This document shows, piece by piece, positions 37,748 through 49,084 of a stretch of DNA of 64,000 nt. The notes under the pieces were generated by a model, which was not told the origin of the DNA, did no database searches, and was given only the letters and a program-made list of their open reading frames with translations. Made by a program: the position numbers and the translations under genes. Every line of letters starts with the position of its first letter. Within the stretch, counting starts at the first letter, position 1. The stretch comes from Otis tarda (taxonomy: Eukaryota; Chordata; Aves; Otidiformes; Otididae): NCBI GenBank assembly GCA_026413225.1, contig CM048560.1, positions 11,674,001-11,738,000 on the forward strand. The letters are read 5' to 3'.

Positions 37748-40340
37748 GTAATGAATCAAATTAATTTCAAAGAGTGCAGCTTTATTGAGTCTAACAAAGA
37801 GCTGGCCACTTCCAAAGGCCTCTCCCCACAAAATAAATGCTGCAAACCAACTGTTCAACAGCACTTGAGAAGAAGGGGAAAAATTATTTGGTAAAGTAAG
37901 GAATGTTTTCTTAGTTTTCCTTCATCACTCTGTTTTTCTTGAGTAAGACTTGCTCAGCTAAGCTGAGGAATTACAGGGCAGAGTAGCAGAATTTCATACA
38001 GTTAACACAAATGAAAATGTCTGATCTTCATCTCTTTAATGCTGTTTAAACATAGCAATTGTACATTTTGTTAAAATTAAATGGCTTTTCAGAAGAGGGC
38101 CTCTGAGCTTTATTGCTGGCTTGAGAACAACTAAATTTGCAAGCAGCTAATATTGAAAACAACTTCATTTTCCCAGCCAAATAACGTGTTGAAATTGCCA
38201 GTTTCCCCTTGAACTGTGTTGAATGATCATAAGGAAATCAATAAGCCTTTCTCTGTGCATCTTACAATTTCTCAAGTGAATGTAAACGGTACCATCCATC
38301 TCACTTCTCTACAACTTTTGCTCATTCACAGTTGCTGAGAATAATCCTTTAGAGCACCACATTAGCTATATGATTTTGAGAATTGGTGAGCTGACTGTTA
38401 ATTGCCCATATGCCTTGTTCCACACTAAAAGCAAGGCACAGGAGTGTAAAATTACCTCACCTGTCTTGAAGAGTACTTCCAATGCAGAGCCATTCAAATT
38501 GCCATTAGTTACATAACGGGTTTTGCTTTACATGTCTGCCTTCATGTGGTCATTTGGAAAGCTTCAACACTAGCAGAAGCCTGGCTCCAAATAGGCAACC
38601 TATAACTGCAAGTGTTATGGCATTTCAGTGTATCCACCAAAACTTTTGCCTCTGACATGTTGAACACTGTTAACTAGAGCAACTGGAGTGACTGCAGTAA
38701 TATTACTTGAAAATTCTGTCATTTAATGAATTTGAAATTAAAAAAAAAAAAAAAACATAACCCAAAAAACTCAACAAAACAAAAAAAGAAGCTTTGTTTT
38801 ATTTCCATGCAGTTTGTTAGCCTGTTGGTGCCCAGAATATCTCTGTGTTGTTATGAGCTGGGCTTTTGGTCAGGACAAGTTACTGGCCTCAGCGCTGCTT
38901 TGTGCCAATTTGCAATGCTGATACTCACTGAAAGAAGGTTTTGTAGGGTGTCTTTGCCATTCTTAGCTATCTCACAAAGTGTTTTTTTTCTTGTATGAGC
39001 CTAAAAATCTCTTACTGTTAATTAAGCCAGAGTTTTTAACCTACCTGCAGGGAAGAGAGAGAAAGAGGGAGGTGGGAATTCCCATGTTCTTTATAACACT
39101 CTTTTATGTAAGTGAAGGCTGTTAGCATGTCGCTGCCTTCCCACTCTGTTTCTAGGCTAAACAAAACTGGTGTTCTCAACGTCTCCTTGTAGGCCATTCC
39201 TTCAAACTTGTGATGATTGTTGCTGCTCTCATATGGGACTTCCCCTCCCATTTGTCCATGTTTAACTTCAGGTGCCTCAGCTGCATGTCAGTGTTAGAGC
39301 CAGTGCTCTTCTGTTACGGAGGCTTGTGTTTATTCTTTCTAAAATGGTACTTGACTTTAACAGCATGACGTTGGTGACTTCTGGTTTTCTGACGTCTCTT
39401 CCAGCAGTGTGGCTGCTGAGCCAGTAATTAGGCATTTGGTTTTTCCTTGCCCCTGTGTAGACCATGCTGCTCAACTGCTGAATTTCCTCTTGCTGTTTTC
39501 ACATTACTTCTCCAGTTTCTAAAGATAATGTTGAATGCAAATTATGTCCTTAAAAGAGATTGACCTCTCCTACTTAATGTCTTCTTGATAACAATATGGA
39601 AATAAATATTTAATGCTCTGAGTGAGGAGGCCTGGGTCCTTTAGTAATGCTGTGCTCCCCTGGCTTGGAAACTGTGTGTTTCTACATAATCTGTGCACTA
39701 TGGTGTATAGGTACATGCATTTCAAGGACTCTGAAGTTATTTGGGTTTTTTTTTGAGTATTTCAAATAACAGTTGCTATCTCTGAAGGCAGTTGCAGAAT
39801 TAATTATAGAACCAGCTAAGTGTTCATGGTCAAGCAGATCTGACAGAGCTCCTGACCAGCCTGGAGCAGGGATCTCTTGGTGTTCCTCAATCTGTAGAGT
39901 TTTACGTGGGCACAAGTGGTCCTATGGGTGTTACAGCTTTGCAGATGAGGGTCTCCTGAACAGCGTAAGCACGCATCTCCATCCTGGTCATCACTTTGTT
40001 ACAAAAAAACATAGAAGTGCATCCAATCTCAGAGTTTGAGGGAAAGGGGCATATCTAGAGCTTCTGCAGTACTGATGATCTGTCCCATGCTTTAGTGCAG
40101 TGGAGAGTACCTGACAATATGCAGTTCTTTCTAAAATAAGCTAGGTTAGCAACATAAGTTTTCTAACTTAGAAGTATAAATAATGAAGTGAGGAGGTTAT
40201 CTCTTAAAATAACTCTGAAATTGTGGAGCAACTGTATACCGAGATGGCAGCAGTGAATGCTAGGTATGAATTACCAGGAAGATATGACAGGGACAGTTTT
40301 AGCTCCTGCCAAAAAGTAATTTTTATTGTTTTTCCTTTAG
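37748..40340 (+). other. Intron C-D, 2.6 kb
   Basis: This intron is short and AT-rich. I find no recognisable interspersed repeat in it apart from an A16 tract and A/C-rich tail (38740-38787). The first kilobase after exon C (about 38000-38720) is of even composition and free of simple repeats, which would suit a conserved non-coding element. Conservation cannot be judged from one sequence. Confidence 0.55.
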
Positions 40341-40553
40341 GAAACTGTGTTAGATAATATGGCTGAAGAGGGACATATCTGTGAGTCCTGTGACACTCAT
40401 GGAGAGAAAAGCGGGCTGCCAAAGGTGACCTCATGTTGCCCCTGGGCCGAAAGTCTGACTGGGCAAATCGACAGATTATCCAGAGACCTAATGACTCTCC
40501 ATGACCAACTGCATGAGCTTGTAACTCACCGAAAGGCTGCGTGGTGTGAGAAG
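40341..40553 (+). CDS. Exon D, coding exon with Cys cluster and coiled-coil segment
   Basis: This exon is 213 bp (71 codons), phase 0 at both ends. The acceptor is tttcctttag and the donor AAG|gtaagg is close to the ideal site. It covers residues 120-190. The first half is polar and has a cysteine cluster (H-x-C-x2-C-x2-H, then a Cys-Cys pair about 12 residues later, followed by Pro-Trp). The second half, residues about 158-182, runs LTGQIDRLSRDLMTLHDQL and then HELVTH. Its hydrophobic residues are spaced three and four apart, as in a coiled coil. The cysteines might bind metal, but the spacing fits no zinc finger I can name. The next confident exon is E, 20.7 kb away, with a possible extra exon at 46989-47141. 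Confidence 0.82.
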
Positions 40554-40759
40554 GTAAGGCTTTGGGTGGCATTCTTCATCATTAGTGACTTCTAAGATCC
40601 TTTATTTTTCAGCTGTCTTGCTACAGCCCATCATAGGGCAGCCTCCCTGTTGCTGCTCTGTGTTCACTTTGCTGCAATCTCCATGTCAGATCTACAGTTA
40701 CTTGTCTGTTTATGCCCACAGCATGCCAGGTGCTCTTTCAAACACAAAGTAGGCATCTG

Positions 40760-41400
40760 TCCCAGAGAGGCAGCGTATTGAAACAAAATAAGTGTTCTTT
40801 TGGAAGGGAACGCATCAAAGGATAGGGGTTGCAGAGAAAAGAAGAGGAGGAAATCATGGCAGCTCCCAGAGGGGACTGAGGCAGCAGGTTGAAAGTATCA
40901 GTAATGGTTATAGTGAGAAAAATAAAGATAGGTATTCACAGGGAAAGGAGAGTGGGTGAGGCCAGAACTTGTCATCTTTTACTGAGTTAGTAGTCTTTGA
41001 AATGCCTGGTGGGGGAAGGAAAGAAGGGTTTGAAACCTGTGAAGTGAATGAAGGGACTAAACGCAAAATTTGGTGGAAGAACAGACTGGCTGTGGGAGGC
41101 TGGCTGCAGAGGAAAGCAGGTGATAGGAAGGAAGTGTACATGGTGTTCGCTGACACAGGGATGGGGAGACACTGGGAAGCACCCTGAGGGGGCGGTGGGG
41201 CATAAATAAAGGAGCTGTTAGTGTAGATGTAGAAGATGAATCTGAATATTAACATGCTGGCACAAGGAGGAGATATGATGAAGATGCAGGCAGAAAAACT
41301 GGTGATTTTTTTTCAGGCATCAAGAGAATCTGTAAAACTCATCGATGGAGAAAAAGTGAAAGAAATGGTTGGGGCAGACAACAGTAACAAAAATGCTTTA
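40760..41400. other. Purine-rich, repeat-like intronic stretch
   Basis: The + strand is strongly biased to A and G (for example 'gaaaagaagaggaggaaatc' and 'ggtgggggaaggaaagaagg'). The opposite strand is correspondingly pyrimidine-rich, which explains the long open frames there. It resembles a worn interspersed repeat, but I cannot assign a family. Confidence 0.35.
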
Positions 41401-41427
41401 TCACTGTTTATCGCTGTCAGGAGAGGG

Positions 41428-41500
41428 TTTTTTTGTTTGGTTTGGAATTTTGTTGGTTTTTGGTTTTGTTTGTTTTGGGTTTGGTTTTTTTTTTTCAGGT
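41428..41500. repeat. G/T-rich low-complexity tract
   Basis: A run of T interspersed with G (ttttttgtttggtttggaat and similar) ends in T11CAG. It resembles a perfect 3' splice acceptor, but no phase-compatible exon follows. Confidence 0.85.
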
Positions 41501-42879
41501 CAAAGTGTTAATAGACAGGATTACAGATCATCTGACAAAATGAAAAGTGGCAGTCTGTCAGATCAAGAGGTATTTGCCCAAGAGTTCAAAAGGTTCTGGC
41601 ACGGAAAAAGTGTGTGGAGAGCTACTCGCTCTCTCTTCCACTGTAAGGATAAGGAACTAGTTAGGATCCAGCACACGGAGCTGCTGCTTCTCACAGAGTA
41701 TGGAACTTCTTCCCACAGGTCGCTGTGGATATAAGTAGAGTACATGGATGTGAAATCTGTTGGACCCATTCTTGGAAGATGAAATCCATCAAAGACCATT
41801 AAATATACAGATGTAAATTACGAGCTGAGGAAATTGAGGGAGTACAAATCCTTGCAGACTGGGGGAATATTCTGAGGAAGTATCTCCATATATTTGCCTT
41901 TAGTCTTGTAGTCTTCTCTAGGCACTTGCTGTCAGTCACTGTCAGTGATGGAGTACTGGACTAGGCAGGTCTCTAGCATCATCAGATTTGGGTTTTTTTA
42001 TGGCAAAACAGACATGACTGTTGGAGGACAACTCAAACCTTGAATTCTAAAAATAAAATTTCCAATGCATGATTTCCAAAGCAAGATATGCTCTGACTCC
42101 TTTTATATAGAATGATATATATGCTGTTAAATATTATATAATAATCACACTGTAATTTTTTAATGCTTAAATTTGGAAATTAAGTCCAAAAAGATTAACT
42201 GATGCATTCTTCATTGTACTTTGAAATAGATGCACTGATTGGATTTGCATGATGGTCAGTCAAGTTCCTGTGTTTCTGAGATTCAGTGAATGCCATACAA
42301 GTTTGTGAGTGTGGGAAACAAATGGAGTGCATCTTAGCGTGCTGTTAAAAGGATGCTTTATCATAACTGCCTCTTCTTCTACATGCCCTGGAACATAATT
42401 GTTTTGTAACGCTACACGACAGCATTTTTTGGAATGCTGGAGGTCGGATGAATCTCCATGAATCCTCTTTATATCAGCCCTTCCTCTGAATAGTGTTGCT
42501 GCTTACGTGATACTTTCTGCCTATAGTCTGTCTTTTTTTTGACACAATCAGGATGCTTGCTGAATGCAGACTCCTCTATCAATTGTATTTTTCTGCCCCC
42601 TTCAGTCTTTTCCCTGGAGAAATAAGCTTATCGAATCTTCTATATTATTTTTTTTTAGTCAAACAAAGAGAAGATACAGCAGTAGCTAAAGTGGTCATTA
42701 TCTCTAACTTTGTATCTTGCGATACTGAGACATCTGGAAATTATCTTTTCTCTCACAAGCATGCCTGGCTGAGGGACAGTACAGTTTATTATAGCTCTTG
42801 TGCCCACTACCTCGTACTTCACAAAAACTGTGATAATCCACAGAGTAATTATGTCTGTTGTTACCAGTAAGCCTGATGT

Positions 42880-44140
42880 CTTTGCCAGGTGACCGAGTAG
42901 AAACTGTTCTGAAGAACAGAATTGAGGGCATATCATTAAATGTGATATACTGGGGAAGAGACAGCACGGTTTTTGCAAAGAGGAATCGTGAATTTAAAAT
43001 CTGTTGGAGCTCTTTGAAGGGACCAGTGAGCATGTGGGCAAAGGAGGTTGGACTGACATCGTTTACTTGTATTTACAAATGACATTTGGTAAAGTCCCTG
43101 AAAAGACTCTCAACAAAAATAAAGTGCCCGTGTGGCTGTCCTTGCTCTTACCCATGAGCAAACAGCAGAGCAGGACGCAGAGAGGAGGTGGCTGTGGTCG
43201 GCTTCCGGGGCAGTCACTGGTGGAGCCTCAGCCTGTGCTGTTCAGCACGTGTGTAACTGCTCTGGGAGAGGAGGTGCATCGCGGGGTGCCCGGGTGGAGA
43301 CGAGACTAAATCCCTGAGAGCATGTGAAGGACAACAGCAAAGGATTGTTGAGAGTCCTTGTACTGAGTAGCGAAGTGGTAAAATGTCAGATGGAATTGCA
43401 TGGAGATGAAGCTAACAAAATGCATCTGAAGGGAGAATCATAATTTTACATGGTTGTTTTTTTTTTTTCTGATCTGACCATCATGGCATGTGAATGAGCT
43501 CTTGGGCTTATAACGATGGTTCTGTGGAAATGTCAGTGGTCAGAAAGAGTAAACTGAATCCTAAGAATTGTTAGGAAAGCAGAAGAAAGCAAAACTTAAA
43601 ATATTCCCATGTGTTCCTGGAATACTGTGTGCAGTTCTAGTCACAGTCATTTAAAAAGAAAAAAAGACAAAAAAATGTGGTTGAGCTGAAAAGGCACAGG
43701 AACACAGGGAGAGGAAGCGATGATGACCCAAGTTGTGAAAGCGTTTCTCTGTGAGGAAATTTACCTAGACTAGGGCTCCTTGCACTAGAAGAGGAAAGAA
43801 TGAAGAGAGGTGTTGCACTGAAGCAGGAGGAAACATTTTTTACTGTTCTGATGCTCCTTGGTTTTCATGATGGATGAACCTAGAGTGAATTACTGGACAA
43901 ATACTGGACAAATAATAAAGAAAAAAAAGTCATTGTTACGCAAGAAATATGGAAAGTACTCTCTGGTCAGGAAAGTCCCTCAGCCACGAACTACTGGGGT
44001 TTAGGAAGTTGTATCTTTCAATGAGGTATTGTTACATATTTGTCTAGTCCTAAACTTATTCCCTAGCTATTTGCTGTTGAAGACTACTGGAGACAGTGCT
44101 GGATTAGATGGAGTTCTGATATAACACGGTACAGTTGCTC
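42880..44140 (+). mobile_element. Old CR1/L3-like LINE copy, interrupted
   Basis: Blocks in the expected order match the second half of a CR1-type ORF2 and its 3' UTR: 'gggaagagacagcacggttt', then 'gacatcgtttacttgtattt', 'acaaatgacatttggtaaag', 'aatactgtgtgcagttctag', and a 3' end near 'gagacagtgctggattagat'. The segment about 43130-43330 is unlike CR1 and has higher GC, so it may be an insertion. The copy is ancient and non-coding. Boundaries are approximate. Confidence 0.6.
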
Positions 44141-44149
44141 TTTCTTTAC

Positions 44150-44560
44150 ATCCAGTTTTGAGCATCACAATTCAGGAGAGACATTGGGGAGAGTCCAGGA
44201 GAGAAAAATGAAAAACATAAGTCTGGAACGTAAGGTCTTTGAAGGCCTTTATGTTAAAAATGGAAAGACTAAGGTGAGGTATATGATTCTTTAAATATGA
44301 AGAAGTTTTCTGTGGGACAAAGATTTTTATTTTTTTATATTTTTCCACATGTCCTCAGTGAATGGGACAAGAATGTGTGTACATCACAACACAGATTTGA
44401 ATTAGAAACTAAGGAAAAAAATTCCTAATACTCATGGCAGAGAAGCACTGGAGTAGGTTCTCCAGTGAGCTGTGATGTCTCCATTCTTGGACCCTGCACA
44501 AACCAGATTATGCAAATATCAGAGATGGCTGAAGAGAAGTTGGACCTGCTCTAAGACTGT
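44150..44560 (+). mobile_element. Second old CR1 fragment, adjoining the first
   Basis: After the apparent 3' end of the preceding element, CR1-like blocks start again: 'catccagttttgagcatcac', 'gagagtccaggagagaaaaa', 'aagcactggagtaggttctc' and 'gatgtctccattcttggacc'. This return to an earlier part of the consensus suggests an independent insertion rather than one continuous copy. It is strongly degraded. Confidence 0.5.
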
Positions 44561-44820
44561 GGATTGCGCTTGAAAACCTGTTGAAATCTCTTTCACTTAT
44601 GCAAGCCTATGATTTGTTGATTTGGATTATCTATTTCAGGTGTGTTAAAGTCATTGCTATGCCACGATGTCTTGTTTGCACCACTAAACACAACTGCTTA
44701 TTATTCGGGATGTGGTTTCAGGGACAATGTGTCTATTTGCAAGTTTGATCATTTGCGCACTGTGATTCTGGTAGTTAAAACTATTGATCTTACATCTTCT
44801 AAAATTAAGGAACTTATTTT

Positions 44821-44878
44821 CCTTATTTTCTTTTGTTTGTTTCTTTGCTTATTTCCTTATTTTCTTTTGTTTGTTTCT
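44821..44878. repeat. Duplicated 24-bp pyrimidine-rich unit
   Basis: Two identical 24-bp copies (44821-44844 and 44855-44878), starting ccttattttcttttgtttgt, are separated by 10 bp. They form part of a T-rich tract on the + strand. Confidence 0.9.
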
Positions 44879-46988
44879 ACCTGCCCCCAGCTCTTTCTTT
44901 GCTTATGTGCTTGGAATGACCCTGAAACCATTTCCCCTTTCAGGGACATTCACTAGAAGATACCTGAGTGTTGCCATGGGATTTGGGTGATGCGTGAAAC
45001 CGTGATTAGTATGACATTTTAACTGATATCCATCTCTAGGCAGCAATGTGTTCAGTATCTTGGAGCAGAAGAGGCATATGACAGAGGTGTGATCTGAATA
45101 TGGGGCTTTTTTTACTGTTAGCTTTGTTCTTTTTCCATGCAGTACTGGGCAAATAATCATCACTTCTTTGGTGACATTTTGGGGATTTGTAAATGACAAA
45201 GTTGAGTGAAATGGTTAAGCTTTAAAAATGTTTCTTCTCTTGGAAAAAAACTTAACTGTAAAAGATAAAAACTGCTAATTCCAGAAGAGATAGTGTTTGT
45301 TTTTGTTTGCTTTTTCATTTCTGACTATGTAATGTTATCTGCTCCTCTATTTGAGTAGGGATTTGATTTCAGGCTGTTTGAAACATTTGGCATCCGCAAG
45401 CTGGAGTGCAGAGTACTTTGACTCCAAATGATGATCGAAATGATGATCATTTCAGTTTTAATCATGTAAATGTTCACACTATACTGAGCTTCTGTTGAAA
45501 CTTGGGGTAGTGTATCTTGTGATCCTCTGAGTTCACTAGCATTTAAAAGCAAGCCAGACTGCTTTGAGATGGTGATATGATGGGATCGAGCTCGCTCGTG
45601 CATATGCCTCTGAAGCATGGCCTGGAAAGACTTAAAGCCATTAATCTGAGCTTGACCATGCTCCCTCCACATTAGAGTCCTCTCCAGAAATACTAGTGGC
45701 TGTGCTTGCATGCTTGGTTCACGTTGTGCCTGAGTACTGAGTTGAGACTTAAGAGATTGCAATCCCTAGCCTGTATCAGACTCCCTTAATGACAGTGGAA
45801 GAGCACACCAAAACCTGCATTTTGTCCTTGCTTCTCTATTTTTATCCTGCTCAGTCACCACCTTTTCCATTCAGTAACCCTCAACTTCTCCAAACTTTTG
45901 CACCCACAGCCTTCATAGGGATGGGAGAATGCAGGGCTGCTCGCTTCAGAAGAGATGCCCTTTGGATTCATAGTGTGTTGGGGAGGGGCTGTATGGAACA
46001 GGGATGTTTTGTTTTCTCTCGCTGGGAAGAGGGGAGGTGCAAGGATAGTAGTCAGTGGTGGTGGCAGGAACGACCTGGGACACTCCATCCAGTGGGAATG
46101 ACAGGGCTGAAACACAGAGGCTTTTGCTCTATCCCAAGAGTCCTGTGATTCACTCAAACTTTTGCCAGCACTAGCTCATTACAGCACACTGCTGGAGACC
46201 TTGAGAGTCTAATAAAAGGAGACTTTTTTCCTAAGGATCTTACATTTATAAAAGACTGAATCATTTTTGATGCACTTTGATTTAAGTCTTCACTATTTGA
46301 AGTAGGGAAGCAGCTCCAGAAACTGGTGCTGAAATAGTCATACATCCTTCTGGTTTTCTTGGGTTTTTTGTTTTTCTTACTGAGATTGAGTTGAATTTTA
46401 CACACTCAAAAAAAAGCGCACTTCCAAAGTTTTTCTATGTGCCTCATAATGAATTGGAGGGAAGCATGAAGATCTGTTAGTGCTTGGTGGCTTTGCTGTG
46501 CGTGTGGCTAACCTGCATGAAAATAGAGGCAGCTGCAGTGTACGTATGTCGGGGAGGGAAATATAAAGTCTTATTATTTTATCCACCGTGAGAATGGTGA
46601 GGAGCACTCGTGGGGGTTCGACTGGCTCCTGTGTGCCATGTTCCCTCCTCCGCCAGTGCGGGGTTGGGCTCTGTATCTGCTGCCTTAAAACCGGGACTTG
46701 CGGCAAAGGGGCAGCTGAGCTCTGACTGAAGAGCTCTGTGAAGGCTTGTCAAAAGCTCTTTTTTTTTTTTTTTTTTTAAGCAAACTGTTCACATTGCATC
46801 TTTGCTATTTCTGCTGTTTATTCTAGTTCTCTGGGCTCTCTGCTAATATGAAGATGTTAGTGTAGTGAGTAATAAATTATCCAAGCTGTCTGGGGTGCAG
46901 GAAGTGGAGGAGTGGTTGGGAATGGTTCAGTGCCTGTGCATTTCCTCAGTCAGCACATTCCCTTCCCCTGCCCCTTTCCCGGTCCCAG

Positions 46989-47141
46989 AGCGTTTCTGTG
47001 TTCCACTTTGTGTTTGCAAACCTCCATCTGGAGCACCGAGCAGCTGTCAGTGGAGCTTTTCATGCAAAAGAAATTGAAGAACTAGCAAGACCACAAGAGC
47101 AGCTTTTGGAAATGCATGGTTGGCTGGGCCCAGATGCCTGG
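46989..47141 (+). CDS. Candidate coding exon between D and E
   Basis: This stretch is exactly 153 bp (51 codons), open in phase 0, and would fit between exons D and E without breaking the frame. It has a long pyrimidine tract and acceptor (cctttcccggtcccag) and a weaker donor, TGG|gtaggg. The peptide starts SVSVFHFVFANLHLEHRAA, contains FHAKEIEELARPQEQLLEM, and ends WLGPDAW. The Glu/Leu-rich middle and the Trp content resemble the neighbouring exons. It could also be a chance open stretch, because the donor lacks the usual G at +5 pairing context and no family match is known to me. Confidence 0.38.
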
Positions 47142-48454
47142 GTAGGGGGAGGAAACCCAGAGAGATCAACAGAGGCATCCATCTAAGGAGCAGTAGAGGA
47201 CATGGACAGGAGGATGGCAAGAAGGGACCAGGCTAATGGCTTTTATATGTAGTTCTTATTTAGTAAAATGTAGGATTAAATTTGCTGCTGATGGAATTGC
47301 CATGGTATTAGCAGATTTAGGTTATTAGAAAGAATAGGTCTTCTGTGAACAGTAGGAAGCAAGATCCTAATATTTATATTCACTTTTTGCTTATGTATTT
47401 TCTTGCACTGGCTTATTTGTCACTTATCAATATTCCTAGCAGGACATCTGAGGCTGCTTGCTTCTGGTAAGTGCCCGTGGAGATCCAAGTGATTGTTCTT
47501 CGAGGGCAGTGTGCTCTCTCCTGAATTGGTAGGAAGAAGGAAGCCATCACTATGCATTGGTTCTCCTGTTAACAGCAGGATCTAATGTTTGCGTTAAACC
47601 TGAAGCCCCTAGTTTGCCTAGTTTAAGGCTGGCATGCATGTGGAAAGTTACTGCTGATAAGTAGAGCTGGGAGATTTTTGAAAGAATCTTGCTCAGTTCT
47701 GAGAGCTCTGTGCAAGTTGGTCAGACTTGAATAGTCAATGTTAAGCTTGCAGCATACAAAGAGATGAAAAAGATAAGTATTTATTCTTCATTTGCAGATG
47801 CAACTTGCTGTGCAGATTGCTGAATGAGTGCTGAACTGTGTGTGAGACAGAGACTCTATGTACCAGTTGCTAAATCAGCAAACCAATTTCAAACACACAC
47901 AAAAACTGTAACTGAAAATAAATTACCCAGCCTGACATTTTTCGTGGGGTTTATGTATTCTAAAAGACTCCAGCTCCTTAGGGAAGAGAGAAGCATTAAA
48001 AACTTGAGTTCTGTCTCCTGTTTTGTGTGCAGAACTCTGGGGTTTGAAGTAAGTGTGGCCCAAAGTTTTTCTTACTTCCCAAAACAAGCTGTTTTCCTTT
48101 CCTTTGCCGAAATGCAGAATGTTTGCTCAGGTGACAGGATCAGTTAAAAGTATAATCAATAACGGGTGTTAATATTTTACTCGCGTTATTTGCGAAGATG
48201 TTGGATACTGACCAAGGCAATGAAACATGTCGTAAATGCAGCTGAAGAATTACATTCCAATAAATTTTAGATGAGCTTTATTTAACAATAAACTGTAAAA
48301 AAACCCATTCCAATGAGAGAACGTGTTTTGTAACCACTGTAAATGTTTTAGTGCATTTTTAAGAAATAAGTGTAGTACTTATGTTCTCACTGTTAAAACC
48401 CAATAAAACATGGAGGAAGCCTAGGAGTGCCTGTAGGGCTCAGATGCGCACGGG

Positions 48455-49084
48455 ATGCAAGATCACAGGTCCCAGCACCACCTTTATCTTTTGGATGTGA
48501 AAAGCTTGGAGGGCGATGGGTGGGATCTTGAGGTACCTGTGGCCATCAGGTTGCTGAATCTCAATACTCTCTTGCAAGCGGTGAGCAACTGCAACAAATG
48601 TTGTCCTCCACAGGGGCAGTATCTTGGGGACATAGCTAAACACCACATTAAACACCATAGCCAGTGGCTGTATTTTAGAGCAGCTCTACCTGAAACACTA
48701 TTAGTGTGTTTTACTGAACCTTTTAGAGTGGGTTTTGGGGACAGTAATGTCCAGGAGGTACCTGGCTTGCTTTACAGCTCGGGGCGGGCTGTCGGGATGG
48801 GTTCCTCCTACGCCAGCGGGAGTTACAAGCGCTGTGTGCTTTGCAGTACTGCTTGGCTTTTAGGTGAGTTGATAGAGGTGCTTTTGAGAAAAGGACGGTT
48901 TGCATTAATGCGTTCAGAGCTTAACTTTAAGTTTCCTTTTTTTCTTAAAACCTTGCCCTTGTTCTCTCATCCATCTACCCTGAAACTGAGGGTACTTGAT
49001 CATAAGAGAAAAAAGTATCCAACGCATTTCTGTGTCTTTGTCCCTTCTGCTTGTAGAATAGCTGACATAAAAGTAAATCTATAA
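48455..49084 (+). other. Long unexplained open frame (209 codons)
   Basis: This is the longest open frame in the window that is not a shadow of an exon, and it starts with ATG. On the opposite strand, 48440-48658 is also open and has coding-like codon use (for example PLWRTTFVAVAHRLQ and DGHRYLKIPPIALQAF). No domain is recognisable in either direction, and there is no splice context linking it to the host gene. The plus-strand product has a Cys pair region and hydrophobic stretches but no clear signal peptide. It could be the worn remnant of a gene or retroelement on the minus strand, or chance. Confidence 0.25.

Noticed and set aside
41501..41734. Open frame after a perfect T11CAG acceptor
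   Set aside because: Phase 0 and phase 1 readings hit stops quickly. Only phase 2 is open, which does not fit exon D, and the donor is poor.
45325..45762. 145-codon minus-strand open frame
   Set aside because: Parts look protein-like, but there is no domain, splice context or start signal, and the C-terminal half is low-complexity. Chance is more likely.
47443..47466. 24-bp possible micro-exon ending at gtaagt
   Set aside because: The phase-0 reading contains TGA.
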